Source: an uncultured Candidatus Saccharibacteria bacterium (GTDB lineage Bacteria; Patescibacteriota; Saccharimonadia; Saccharimonadales; Saccharimonadaceae). From it: a stretch of DNA of 64,000 nucleotides. The notes beneath the pieces are model-generated. The model had not been told where the DNA came from. It ran no database searches and worked only from the letters and a program-made list of their open reading frames with translations. This document shows positions 25,633-33,733 of the stretch, in pieces (within the stretch, counting starts at the first letter, position 1; every line of letters starts with the position of its first letter). The stretch covers positions 62,001-126,000 of the forward strand of contig CASXXK010000001.1 of assembly GCA_949480205.1 (NCBI GenBank), given 5' to 3'. The position numbers and the translations under genes were made by a program.

Positions 25633-26283
25633 TTATTTGACACTACAAGTGTAGCCATTCTTGGTGTACACGGTCTTAATCTCATCCATGGTAAGCCCTT
25701 GGAAGTCCTCGGTCAGTTCATCGGTATCCGTTTTATTCGTCTTGGTTAAATCAGCTGTTAGCGAAACAGTAGTAAGTGTTGGTTTTTCACTGTAATAATA
25801 GTCAATACCCTCATGCCCCTCATATTCCGCAAGCGCCATCGAAAGGAAGGCGGCGGCGAACAAGCTCTCTTGGTCTGATGTGCTTAAATCATCTTCGTCA
25901 ACCGTGCCATCTAGTAGTAAAGTATATTCAAGCTTAGTCAACCCTTTCTTATCATAAGTCAAAGCAGTGGATTGCGTCACAGCTTTACCATCTTGAGTAC
26001 AGCTCAGAACTTGCGTACCACCAGATCTAGAGTTGATAAACCAGATAGCCAGCACCGCAAGCCCAATAGCAACCAGTGCACCAACAATACATTCAATAAT
26101 CAAGATGGTATGAGCGGGGTTCTTCTTGGTCTGAACAGCGGCATTAAGATTATTGAAACCACTGGCGATTGTAGTGGGCGGGTTAACTGGTGCGGGCGTA
26201 GGGCTTGGTTGGAGCGAAGCTCCACACTTGGAACAAAACCCAGAGTCGTCTGCGTTCTCGCTACCACATTGATTACATTTCAT
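25633..26283 (-). CDS. zinc-ribbon membrane protein, 216 aa
   Basis: Starts at ATG 26281-26283 (MKCNQCGSENADDSGFCSKCG) just after a GGGAGGAGG site; a longer upstream frame would cross the leader structure. The N-terminal CxxC...CxxC is a zinc-ribbon of the double-zinc-ribbon type. After a Pro/Thr linker comes one membrane helix (ILIIECIVGALVAIGLAVLAIWF), then an extracytoplasmic domain of about 120 residues somewhat like DUF1307 lipoproteins. Function unknown. The leader (26284-26411) carries three interlocked inverted repeats ending in a terminator-like hairpin, suggesting regulated read-through. The next gene (24730-25623) is probably co-transcribed. Confidence 0.8.
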   Translation of the reverse strand: MKCNQCGSENADDSGFCSKCGASLQPSPTPAPVNPPTTIASGFNNLNAAVQTKKNPAHTILIIECIVGALVAIGLAVLAIWFINSRSGGTQVLSCTQDGKAVTQSTALTYDKKGLTKLEYTLLLDGTVDEDDLSTSDQESLFAAAFLSMALAEYEGHEGIDYYYSEKPTLTTVSLTADLTKTNKTDTDELTEDFQGLTMDEIKTVYTKNGYTCSVK

Positions 26284-26304
26284 ATTACCTCCTCCCACAA
26301 AAAA

Positions 26305-26411
26305 TGGGCTAATGTTTAGTATTTGTTCAGAATACAACTAAAGCGTTAACTCTAGCAACATTAGCCCAATCTCAGAGTTAACGAAAAAAGGCCTTAATTG
26401 TATTCTGAACA
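26305..26411 (-). promoter_or_regulatory. interlocked inverted repeats: candidate attenuator or riboswitch-like leader
   Basis: Three perfect inverted repeats overlap. A is TGGGCTAATGTT (26305-26316 with 26357-26368), B is a 14-bp pair (26324-26337 with 26398-26411) and C is a 10-bp pair (26344-26353 with 26374-26383). Order A1-B1-C1-A2-C2-B2. On the minus strand, stem A is followed by TTTTTTG just before the ribosome-binding site, like an intrinsic terminator. Stem B spans one A arm and crosses A, as does C, so A is in competition with B/C unless a pseudoknot forms. That is the layout of a transcription attenuator. No known riboswitch consensus was recognised. Confidence 0.55.
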
Positions 26412-26577
26412 TTTTTATTGTAACACGACTCTTTGGGAAAGGAAATAATCCCCCAGGTGGCTTATTGTGTCATAAGTTATATATTTTATCAAGTATTTTT
26501 ATAGTTGTTTTCTGGCCAGTCGTCAAATAATATCATAAAACTATTCTTGCCTGTGTCAATGTGCGAAAAACCTAGGT

Positions 26578-26630
26578 ATTTACACAACTGTGGAAAAGTG
26601 AAAAATTGGTGTTCGGTTTTGCTTTTCGGC
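26578..26630. repeat. oriC-like mini-cluster (DnaA-box and TGTTCGG words)
   Basis: ATTTACACA (26578-26586), TGTGGAAAA (26589-26597) and GTGTTCGGTTTTG (about 26610-26622) occur together in a non-coding gap. The same word types, TTTTnCACA and TGTTCGG, fill the dnaA-dnaN gap. The rest of 26412-26650 shows nothing else I can name. Confidence 0.45.
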
Positions 26631-26651
26631 AATATTAGATTCCCTCTCAAT

Positions 26652-26696
26652 CAAAATGGAGCCGCAATCGGGGGGGCGATATACGACTCCATTTTG
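26652..26696 (-). terminator. probable terminator of the tRNA transcript
   Basis: CAAAATGGAG/CTCCATTTTG 10-bp arms with a 25-base loop; on the minus strand the distal arm ends CCATTTTG. The left arm overlaps the encoded CCA end of the tRNA. Confidence 0.5.
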
Positions 26697-26771
26697 GTGG
26701 CGGGAGTTGGATTTGAACCAACGACCTTTTGGTTATGAGCCAAACGAGCTACCAGGCTGCTCTATCCCGCG
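26695..26771 (-). tRNA. initiator tRNA-Met (CAU)
   Basis: A 77-nt cloverleaf with encoded CCA. The anticodon loop is CTCATAA. Initiator features are a C1:C72 mismatch at the acceptor end, an A11:U24 pair and the AGCAGCCTGGTAGCTCG D-arm. The anticodon stem has only two of the usual three G:C pairs next to the loop (TTTGG/CCAAA). A promoter lies upstream at 26782-26810. Confidence 0.93.
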
Positions 26772-26781
26772 ATACGTGTTT

Positions 26782-26810
26782 ATTATATCGCATGACGAGA
26801 GGTTTTGCAA
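26782..26810 (-). promoter_or_regulatory. promoter of initiator tRNA
   Basis: TTGCAA (26805-26810), 17 bases, TATAAT (26782-26787), ending ten bases before the mature tRNA 5' end. Confidence 0.75.
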
Positions 26811-26829
26811 GAGTTTTTGCATGTTTTAG

Positions 26830-26858
26830 AAAAAGTTGACCCGCTCAATGAGCGGGTC
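26830..26858 (-). terminator. terminator downstream of the 346-aa gene
   Basis: GACCCGCT-CAATG-AGCGGGTC stem-loop followed by AACTTTTTCT on the minus strand. Confidence 0.85.
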
Positions 26859-26937
26859 GGGTGGAACTAAATGCTTAAGGTTGAGGAGCAGGTTGAGCAG
26901 AGTCGTCGCGCTGAACACCGCTACCTATTTCGGCGTT

Positions 26938-27978
26938 TCAGTTATTTACCGGATTTGTCGGATGCGGCGGGTACGGCTCAGGATCGTAATTGGGGGCTGA
27001 TGACTCTTCATTCGTATTGTGTCGGTCAGGGTCGGGGTCGGGCGATATAACAAGGGTTGGCCTCGGCCTGAGCTCGGTGACATAAGTTTCTTCATGTTCA
27101 GTGCCGTCTACGTTGCATTCATAAGTATAGCATCCAAACGTGCTGTTCAAATCGCCATAATCATGCTCGACGTATTCTCCCGATGTGTAAAAACACAAGG
27201 TGAATTGATTGTCATTATAATCGTCAATCGTAGGCCAAGCGCCATAAGCACGAATTCCACATTTGTCTGCACAAAACTCAATACCCAAATTTCCGCTGTC
27301 TGAGGCGATCTTGAGTTCACCAACGTAGTCGATGTCTGCGTGATAATCCCTTAAGGTAATACTGATAGTGCCAGTGCCATTTTCTTTGATGAGATAGTCA
27401 CTGCTTGCGGTAATGTTAGCTGAAACCTTTCCATCGTCGTTAAAGAAGAGGGGTGAGGCATCCCAGCGAATAGCGTAAACCTTGTCTCCTTCCAGCAGGT
27501 AATACCCATCCCGATAGTCGCCCTCTGAACTAGGCTCGACAAGAATCTCACCGGAATTGGAAACCTCGTAGAGTTCAAACTCAATGGGCTGCTCAGTGTA
27601 AACCGGCTTTACTTCTTCGGGAGCGTAATAGTAGACGTCGGACGTATTGTACGCCTCGGACGCATCGTGATCCCCGCGGGTATCCGGCAGGTTGGACTCC
27701 AGCCTTTCCATTTCAGAAGCAACGTAGAGCCAATTAGCTGCAATAGCTGTCTCCTGAGCTGTGATAGCTGCCTCTTGAGCTGCGATTCGGTCATAAATAT
27801 CAGCCGCCATACGAAACCAGCAAGACAAACCAACGACGACTGCCGCTGTCAGACAAACCAAAACGACGCCCAGCAAAAGAAACGCCTTGCGACTATGCTG
27901 CGGTTTTTGGTTGACGTAGTCAATGCAACCATTGTCATCCCTGTCATTGCGAAGCTCCTGATTGTCTTTGTTCATCAT
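26938..27978 (-). CDS. membrane-anchored exported protein, 346 aa
   Basis: A 30-residue charged cytoplasmic tail, one membrane helix (KAFLLLGVVLVCLTAAVVVGLSC, shown in part) and then a short heptad segment with the repeat AAQEAAITAQETAIAAN. The rest (about 130-330) is an acidic, beta-rich extracytoplasmic domain with four cysteines, ending in a Pro/Asp-rich tail (DPEPYPPHPTNPVNN). I do not recognise the family. An AGGAGGG site precedes the ATG. Promoter at 28086-28114, leader about 100 bases, own terminator. Probably a surface protein. Confidence 0.75.
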   Translation of the reverse strand: MMNKDNQELRNDRDDNGCIDYVNQKPQHSRKAFLLLGVVLVCLTAAVVVGLSCWFRMAADIYDRIAAQEAAITAQETAIAANWLYVASEMERLESNLPDTRGDHDASEAYNTSDVYYYAPEEVKPVYTEQPIEFELYEVSNSGEILVEPSSEGDYRDGYYLLEGDKVYAIRWDASPLFFNDDGKVSANITASSDYLIKENGTGTISITLRDYHADIDYVGELKIASDSGNLGIEFCADKCGIRAYGAWPTIDDYNDNQFTLCFYTSGEYVEHDYGDLNSTFGCYTYECNVDGTEHEETYVTELRPRPTLVISPDPDPDRHNTNEESSAPNYDPEPYPPHPTNPVNN

Positions 27979-28085
27979 TTAAATTCCCTCCTAATTTTGC
28001 ATACATGAACACAGTTTACTTGGAACTCGGGTTTTATAAGCTTTAGTTCTTAATTTGCTTAACTTCCCCGATAGTTATAATTTCA

Positions 28086-28114
28086 TTGTAGCATACTTAT
28101 GCTTAAAAGTCAAT
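28086..28114 (-). promoter_or_regulatory. promoter of the 346-aa gene
   Basis: TTGACT (28109-28114), 17 bases, TACAAT (28086-28091), minus strand. Confidence 0.75.
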
Positions 28115-28124
28115 ACTTTTATGC

Positions 28125-29780
28125 TTATTTTTGCGATTTTGGCAAAGAACTGGTGGAATTTTTTGTAATTTTGACAGATTCTGGCTGATTTGGCAAAAAG
28201 AGATAATACAACAGGGGTGGGAGCAGATAGATATGGAGGGCATTTGGCAACCCCGAGAAGAACTGCAGAGTAATAACATACGCGATGATAAGCGCTAATA
28301 ACAGAGGTAGTGCAGGGTGCTGCCAGAAGGTTGGAGCGGGCTGGGCGTTAGCACTGCGACCATCAACAAACTTACGCGGAAAGATTTGCGGACAAAACGC
28401 AAGCAAAAGCGAGAAAACAACAAGCGCTACGCCAACAAGGCCGAGTTCGAGTAGGAGACTAAGGGGCTGGTTTTGGACGATTTCTTTGGGCGAAGTGACT
28501 TTGGTGACGGCGCGATTCTCGTATAGAGCCGTACCGGCGCCACCAAGACCAACGCCAAAGAGAGCGTTTTTTGGCGTAGTAGACCAAGTTTTGAGGGCGG
28601 CCGAGTTGAGATTAAGGCGAATGTCAGTAGATTCAGCGATGTAGCCGTCGAAAGTCGAGGTATTCTCTGAAGCAGTGTCGGAATTATCTTGGGATGGAGT
28701 TTGAGGGCGAAAATCGATAAGGCCAAGGGAGAGCTGGTGGACAGATTTGGCGACTCCAGAGGTGAAACTACCATAAGTGGGGCCAACAACATTGAAGACT
28801 CCCTGCATCGTAAGTGTAAAAATGAACGCGACGACTGGGACAGCGAGCAGGCTAGGACGGAATTGATGCTTGATGAGGGCAAAAATGAGCAGTACAGCAA
28901 GACCGGCAGCGAAAGCATAAATTGCGCCGCGCGAGAAAGTTAGGAATAGGGTTGCTGAAAACAATAACGCCAAGAAAACTACCCCTATTTTCTCGAGGCG
29001 CGTTCGCGACGCCGTTTCTCGAGAAGTAGCAGACTTTGCTTCTGTTTGGCCTGTTTTATGGAAGGTTATAAGGTATAGTGTAGTGAGTGTGGGTGCAAGG
29101 AGAAGGTTTCCCATGAATTGAGGCTCAATGGCAAAACCAGAAGGGTGCGGGAAGCCAAAAACCTGCGAGACGCAACCTTGACAGAGGAGCGTAGTTTCCC
29201 TGCCAACTCCAAGCACATCGAGGATGGCCTGCAACCAGCAAACAATACATATAATAGCGCTAGAGATGAAAAAGGTCTTGAGGAGATTAATCCGAAAGCT
29301 TTTGACTGGGTTTAGGAGCGGAGTGATATAAATGATGGCAAAAACCGCAAAAAAGAGTAGCCAGATGATGCCGGCCGTAAGAAAGGCGCGGGTAGAATTG
29401 GCCGACCAAAGGATTGAGATGGTGGCGTAGAATGGAAATAGGCTAAAGAGGAAAAACTTTTTATTACTAATGCCTAGCAATACTTTTTGTCGACTTTTCT
29501 TCGCCCCGTTCGCGCGCCCGTCTTTACGGGGCGCTCTTTCTGTCGTCGCAGCTTGCTCCTCCCGGGATGGCTTAGAAAAGTGACGAAAAGTATTACCGGG
29601 CACAACTAATAAGCTTACAAAGGCAATCACATCAAACATTGCTAGCCAAATTAATGGTAGCGAAAGCTCAAAGTTCATAGAGTCGCTACTACCGAGGCGA
29701 ATCACTGGGTAATAAGAGAAAAAGAGGATGGCCGGAAGTGCATAAAGCAACATATAATAAATGCGACGAAGGAGTTTCAT
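28125..29780 (-). CDS. O-antigen ligase/polymerase-type membrane protein
   Basis: 551 residues with about 12 membrane segments. The Wzy/WaaL signature region includes LFLTFSRGAIYAFAAGLAVLL and, in the large loop, FGVGLGGAGTALYENRAV, then PLSLLLELGLVGVALVVFSL. It would polymerise or ligate lipid-linked glycans outside the membrane. Two cytoplasmic loops look artificially extended: SREEQAATTERAPRKDGRANG and SATSRETASRTRLEKIG are each encoded by GC-rich palindromes (29486-29580, 28990-29025). The ATG overlaps the stop of the upstream GT4 gene by four bases, so the two are translationally coupled. Third gene of the WbaP-GT4-ligase operon. Confidence 0.88.
   Translation of the reverse strand: MKLLRRIYYMLLYALPAILFFSYYPVIRLGSSDSMNFELSLPLIWLAMFDVIAFVSLLVVPGNTFRHFSKPSREEQAATTERAPRKDGRANGAKKSRQKVLLGISNKKFFLFSLFPFYATISILWSANSTRAFLTAGIIWLLFFAVFAIIYITPLLNPVKSFRINLLKTFFISSAIICIVCWLQAILDVLGVGRETTLLCQGCVSQVFGFPHPSGFAIEPQFMGNLLLAPTLTTLYLITFHKTGQTEAKSATSRETASRTRLEKIGVVFLALLFSATLFLTFSRGAIYAFAAGLAVLLIFALIKHQFRPSLLAVPVVAFIFTLTMQGVFNVVGPTYGSFTSGVAKSVHQLSLGLIDFRPQTPSQDNSDTASENTSTFDGYIAESTDIRLNLNSAALKTWSTTPKNALFGVGLGGAGTALYENRAVTKVTSPKEIVQNQPLSLLLELGLVGVALVVFSLLLAFCPQIFPRKFVDGRSANAQPAPTFWQHPALPLLLALIIAYVITLQFFSGLPNALHIYLLPPLLYYLFLPNQPESVKITKNSTSSLPKSQK
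28990..29025. repeat. TTCTCGAG palindrome in the ligase gene
   Basis: TTCTCGAG/CTCGAGAA arms around a 20-base GC-rich core, within the coding sequence of the O-antigen ligase-type gene, at a predicted cytoplasmic loop. Confidence 0.5.
29486..29580. repeat. GC-rich palindromic element inside the ligase gene
   Basis: ACTTTTCT/AGAAAAGT outer arms enclose the hairpin CCCGT-CTTT-ACGGG, then CGCTC and TGCTC. This matches the layout of the element upstream of dnaK (19297-19384). The reading frame is kept, adding about 30 charged residues. Confidence 0.55.
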
Positions 29781-30889
29781 TTATTGCCCCGCCGACTGCT
29801 AACGATTTTGGTAATTCCCTGCGTGAATTTAGCGGTAGAAAATTTGGTGGCAGATTTGGCAACAGCGCCGGAGTTAAACTGGGATTGATCAAATTTTTGC
29901 AGAGCTTGGGCGAGTGATTCTACGGTTTGTTCCGTAAAAAGCATGCCATTCTTCTCCGTCACAATATCACGACTGCCACCTTCGGCGTAGGCAATTACCG
30001 GGCAGCCAGCGGCCAGAGCTTCGACCGGAGCGATGCCAAACGGCTCAAGACTGGGAAAGATATAGGCCGCAGCGGATTGCAAGTGTTTGGCAAGTTGTTT
30101 GGTCTCAACCCATGGAATAAACTTGATAAGTGATGAACCGTCTGCGAGACGCACAAGATTGGCGTGTTCTGGACCGTCACCGATCACAGTGAGGGGCTGA
30201 TTGACCTGAAGACAGGCCCGAATCGCAAGATCAACTCGTTTCCAGGTGACTTGACGACAAGAAATAACAAAACCAGAACGTTTTTGAGCTTTTTGGGCGG
30301 CAAATTCTTGTTCGTTGACTGGTGGAAAAATCACCTCGGCCTGGCGATTATAATATTTCTGGATTTGGTCGGCGGCGTAATGAGAAATTGTAACGAATTG
30401 ATCTGGACGTTGGGCAGCACGATAATCAGCTTTGCGCAAAGGCTTGACTAGTAGCTTGAGGCCAAGTCTAGCCAAAGGATTAAGAATACCGAAGCCAGGA
30501 TTTTGAAGATATTTATCGTAAAATTGCCAGTAATATTGCGTGGGGACGTGGCAATAACAGAGATGAAATGCCTTTGAACTTGTTTTTTGGGAACAAGTTC
30601 GTACGCTCTTGGCCTCGGCGCCGGTGACGGAGATTACCACATCGTAATCGGATAAATCAAGGCGAGAAAAGTAAAGTTGACGTAACGGGCCAATGAAGCG
30701 ACGGAGTTTAACTGGGAAAAAGTTGAGCCAACCGGTGCGTACATCGGCGTCACCAAACCAGTTAATTCCCTTAGGGCGATATTGCGAGGTATAGATGGGT
30801 GCGTCAGGGTACATCTGGTGAAGCTGGAGTAGAACCTTCTCGGCGCCACCAGGAGTGGTGAGCCAATCACATACAAGGGCGACTTTCAC
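29777..30889 (-). CDS. GT4-family glycosyltransferase
   Basis: 370 residues, GT-B fold. The N-terminal domain has VCDWLTTPGGAEKVLLQL; the C-terminal nucleotide-sugar domain has VISCRQVTWKRVDLAIRA, LTVIGDGPEHANL and the GT4 signature SLEPFGIAPVEALAAGCPVIAY with the E-x7-E spacing. It probably adds a sugar to the lipid-linked glycan started by the upstream WbaP-like enzyme. Four-base overlaps with both neighbours show one operon. The segment VRTCSQKTSSKAF is encoded by a GAACTTGTT hairpin (30576-30600) and is likely a repeat insertion. Confidence 0.9.
   Translation of the reverse strand: MKVALVCDWLTTPGGAEKVLLQLHQMYPDAPIYTSQYRPKGINWFGDADVRTGWLNFFPVKLRRFIGPLRQLYFSRLDLSDYDVVISVTGAEAKSVRTCSQKTSSKAFHLCYCHVPTQYYWQFYDKYLQNPGFGILNPLARLGLKLLVKPLRKADYRAAQRPDQFVTISHYAADQIQKYYNRQAEVIFPPVNEQEFAAQKAQKRSGFVISCRQVTWKRVDLAIRACLQVNQPLTVIGDGPEHANLVRLADGSSLIKFIPWVETKQLAKHLQSAAAYIFPSLEPFGIAPVEALAAGCPVIAYAEGGSRDIVTEKNGMLFTEQTVESLAQALQKFDQSQFNSGAVAKSATKFSTAKFTQGITKIVSSRRGNK
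30576..30600. repeat. GAACTTGTT hairpin within the GT4 gene
   Basis: GAACTTGTT (30576-30584) and AACAAGTTC (30592-30600) with a 7-base loop; same arms as the hairpin at 1628-1656. Confidence 0.55.
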
Positions 30890-32310
30890 TTTGCTCCTTT
30901 GCGGAAAAGAACAGCGCCGATGGTACGGAACATAATGCGGAAGTCCATACCTAGGGACCAGTTTTGGATGTAATACAAATCAAGCGCACGGCGTTCGTCA
31001 AAGGAAATATCGCGCCGTCCAGAAACTTGAGCCAGACCCGTGAGGCCAGACTTGACCGAGAGCAGCAGTGAGCGGTCGCCATAATGATGAAGCTCTCCCG
31101 GAACAAGCGCGCGTGGGCCAACTAGAGAAATGTCACCCCGCAGAACATTAAGCAGCTGTGGAAGCTCGTCAAGAGAAGTGGCGCGAAGGAACTTTCCCAG
31201 TTTGGTGATACGCGGATCATTAGGGATTTTGTCGCCGTTTTGGCGGTATTTTTTGATTAACTGTGGCTTACCCATTTGCGTGAAGGCTTCTTCAGGAGAA
31301 AGGCCACAGTATTCGGGCTTCATGGAACGAAACTTGTAGATCTTAAATCTCCGATTATAGCGCGAAAGGCGAGTTTCAGCATAGATAGCGGGTGCTTTGG
31401 GGTTGGCGATTTTTTGCAGAATCCAGATAACCCCCATTGGAATGGCAGCGATAATTAAAGCAATAACACTAAAGATAATGTCACACAAGCGCTTGGTAAC
31501 TTTGGCACCACCAGCTAAAGGCGTAACGTTGACCAAAATAGCCGGAGTATCACCTACGAGTTCCAGCTCGCCCATCTGCGAAGTGAGCATCGAGTTGGAC
31601 GGAACAAAATAATACAGCAAGTGACGTTCGATAGCCTGACGATAGACATAGTCTGTGTGGCGATCGTCGGTCTGGAAAATAACATCTGGTTTAGCTTTGC
31701 GTAGGGCCTCCTTGAGTGAGGAATATTGTTTGCGCCGTAAATCTTTGGGAATGAATTTGGCCGCCGCAACTACACCTGCCAAGGCAAAACCAGATTCAGG
31801 AAAGGCGGCAATATAGTCTGAAAGATATTCGGTGTTTTTGGTACTGCCGATGATGACAGCACGCAAAACGGCGCGCTTTTTCTTGAGAATTGAGCTACGC
31901 ATAAAACGTACCACGCCACGAAAAATACATAGTAATAGAAAACACGAAATTACGATATAGACTGCCATAATGCGCACCGGAAAGAGATCGACGTTGAAGA
32001 AAAAGTCATAACTTATGATCGCCATTACACCAATTACTGACGTCAGGAAGAGCCGGCCGATTTCCGACCAACGATTGCGATTTAAGAAAATTGTACGGCG
32101 ATAGAGACCAAAAGCTGCCAGGATAATGATATAAATGGGTAACAATAACAGCAATGAGGCAAGAAACTTCCAAGGCTGTGACTCAAAGTAAAACGGACGT
32201 TGGTCAAGGTGGGTGCGCATAAAATATGCCAGCAAAAAGGAGAGACAAATCGCAAAAGCGTCGCCCAAAATCAGGCAGATGCGAAAAATCAACCCAAAGT
32301 CCTTCTTCAT
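30886..32310 (-). CDS. WbaP/WcaJ-type undecaprenyl-phosphate sugar phosphotransferase
   Basis: 474 residues. Four N-terminal membrane helices and a CoA-binding-like domain (residues about 140-260) are followed by the bacterial sugar transferase domain: KRLCDIIFSVIALIIAAIP, FKIYKFRSMKP, DPRITKLGKFLRATSLDELPQ (in part), LRGDISLVGPRALVPGE and VSGRRDISFDERRALDLYYIQNW (in part). It transfers a sugar-phosphate to undecaprenyl phosphate and so starts repeat-unit synthesis. It heads the operon. A TATAAT box ends seven bases before the ATG, so the message is probably leaderless. Divergent from galE. Confidence 0.92.
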   Translation of the reverse strand: MKKDFGLIFRICLILGDAFAICLSFLLAYFMRTHLDQRPFYFESQPWKFLASLLLLLPIYIIILAAFGLYRRTIFLNRNRWSEIGRLFLTSVIGVMAIISYDFFFNVDLFPVRIMAVYIVISCFLLLCIFRGVVRFMRSSILKKKRAVLRAVIIGSTKNTEYLSDYIAAFPESGFALAGVVAAAKFIPKDLRRKQYSSLKEALRKAKPDVIFQTDDRHTDYVYRQAIERHLLYYFVPSNSMLTSQMGELELVGDTPAILVNVTPLAGGAKVTKRLCDIIFSVIALIIAAIPMGVIWILQKIANPKAPAIYAETRLSRYNRRFKIYKFRSMKPEYCGLSPEEAFTQMGKPQLIKKYRQNGDKIPNDPRITKLGKFLRATSLDELPQLLNVLRGDISLVGPRALVPGELHHYGDRSLLLSVKSGLTGLAQVSGRRDISFDERRALDLYYIQNWSLGMDFRIMFRTIGAVLFRKGAK

Positions 32311-32368
32311 ACTCTATATTATACAACAGATTGTGTGGTAAAATAGAACAAAGGGTTTTGGAGGATTT

Positions 32369-33394
32369 ATGAACAAAGAGAAAGTTTTGTTGACAGGTGG
32401 TACCGGATTTATTGGTTCACATACTGCCGTGGAGTTGATTCAGGCGGGTTATGAAGTAGAAATTCTGGATAATTTATACAATAGTAAAATCACTGCACTA
32501 GATAATATTGAGCAAATCACGGGCGTACGGCCAAAGTTTTATGAGGTAGATATTCGTGACGGTGACGCCTTGGCAAAGGTGTTTGCGGAAGGTCACTTTG
32601 ATAGCGTGATTCATTTTGCTGGGCTCAAAGCCGTGGGTGAATCCGTGGAGAAACCGCTCACTTACTACGAAGTGAATATTGGCGGGACAATTAATTTGCT
32701 GGAGTGTATGCAAGAATTTGGCGTGCACAAGATTATTTTTTCTTCGTCAGCTACGGTGTATGGTGAGCCTGATTCCCCGCTTTGCGTGGAGGATTTGCCG
32801 GTGGGACGTAATTTGGCCAACCCTTACGGGCGCACAAAGTATTTTATCGAAGAAATCTTGCGCGATGTTGCCGTGAGCGACCCGAATTTTCAAGTAACAA
32901 TTTTGCGTTACTTTAACCCAATTGGTGCACACGCTTCTGGGCTACTTGGCGAAGACCCTAACGATAAACCAAATAATCTAATGCCGATTGTGATGAAAGT
33001 GGCAGCGGGAGAAATTCCTGAATTGTCGATTTATGGAAATGATTACGACACACCAGATGGAACTTGCATCCGTGATTATATCCACGTGGTGGATCTAGCA
33101 AAAGGTCACGTGGCAGCAGTGAAGAAAATTGGTAACGGTGAGCAAGTACAGGTATATAATTTGGGAACTGGAAGTGGCTTATCCGTGATGGAGATTGTCA
33201 AAGCGTTTTCTAAGGCTAGTGGTTTTGCCTTGCCGCATAAAATTGTGGGGCGTCGGGCGGGCGACTTGGCTGCACTTTGTGCCAATCCGAGCCATGCCGA
33301 GAAAGAACTAGGCTGGAAGACTGAGCTAACAATTGATGACGCGATGCGTGATACGCTAAACTATTTGAAGCATCAAGGCGTAGAGATTAAATAA
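32369..33394 (+). CDS. galE: UDP-glucose 4-epimerase
   Basis: 341 residues, full length. The Rossmann start LLTGGTGFIGSHTAVELI binds NAD; FSSSATVYG and the catalytic YGRTK (Tyr-x3-Lys) are present, and RYFNPIGAHASGLLGE is the conserved substrate region. It makes UDP-galactose, which feeds the UDP-galactopyranose mutase encoded at 35004-36197. The ATG follows TTTTGGAGGATTT, so unlike its divergent neighbour it has a normal ribosome-binding site. Cassette 4 begins within a few bases of its stop codon, on the opposite strand. Confidence 0.96.
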   Translation: MNKEKVLLTGGTGFIGSHTAVELIQAGYEVEILDNLYNSKITALDNIEQITGVRPKFYEVDIRDGDALAKVFAEGHFDSVIHFAGLKAVGESVEKPLTYYEVNIGGTINLLECMQEFGVHKIIFSSSATVYGEPDSPLCVEDLPVGRNLANPYGRTKYFIEEILRDVAVSDPNFQVTILRYFNPIGAHASGLLGEDPNDKPNNLMPIVMKVAAGEIPELSIYGNDYDTPDGTCIRDYIHVVDLAKGHVAAVKKIGNGEQVQVYNLGTGSGLSVMEIVKAFSKASGFALPHKIVGRRAGDLAALCANPSHAEKELGWKTELTIDDAMRDTLNYLKHQGVEIK

Positions 33395-33397
33395 TCT

Positions 33398-33608
33398 CTA
33401 CATAGTCTTAATACAGTACTAAGGCAGCGGAGGGAGCGACCAACATAACGACCACCTTCGTACGACGAGGCGACTGCCGTAGCGAAGTCGAGGTAATAAG
33501 CAGTTGTAGACGTCGAAGCCGCTCGCGACGACCACCATAGGCCTTCGTAGCTAGCGTACCGAAAAGTACCAGCAGCAATAGTCGGAGCAAAGACCCCGCT
33601 GCGCACGA
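33398..33608 (-). repeat. variable lectin-fold cassette 4 (silent, frameshifted end)
   Basis: On the minus strand the 5' box (33595-33608) is read VRSG. The 54-residue core contains GLWWSSRAASTSTTAYYLDF and GGRYVGRS. The 3' box carries an extra A (TATTAAGAC instead of TATTAGAC), shifting the frame after LRCLSTVL. It abuts the galE stop. No start codon or promoter. Confidence 0.7.
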
Positions 33609-33684
33609 TATTTTGCGGCCTTAACAAAAATTAAAAAGTAATAAGGCATGTTGTTTGAAATAACAGGGGTAGAATAATTTTTGG

Positions 33685-33714
33685 ACCTTATCGTTTTTTA
33701 AAAAACGATAAGGT
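33685..33714. repeat. 30-bp perfect palindrome between cassettes 4 and 5
   Basis: ACCTTATCGTTTTTT/AAAAAACGATAAGGT, no loop. It can act as a terminator in either direction; it sits between two head-to-head cassettes. Confidence 0.8.
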
Positions 33715-33733
33715 AACATAATATCAAATATTT

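Noticed and set aside
26505-26738. Plus-strand ORF ending VAGVGFEPTTFWL
   Set aside because: The end is the antisense of the initiator tRNA, a well-known source of false proteins; no promoter or RBS supports it.
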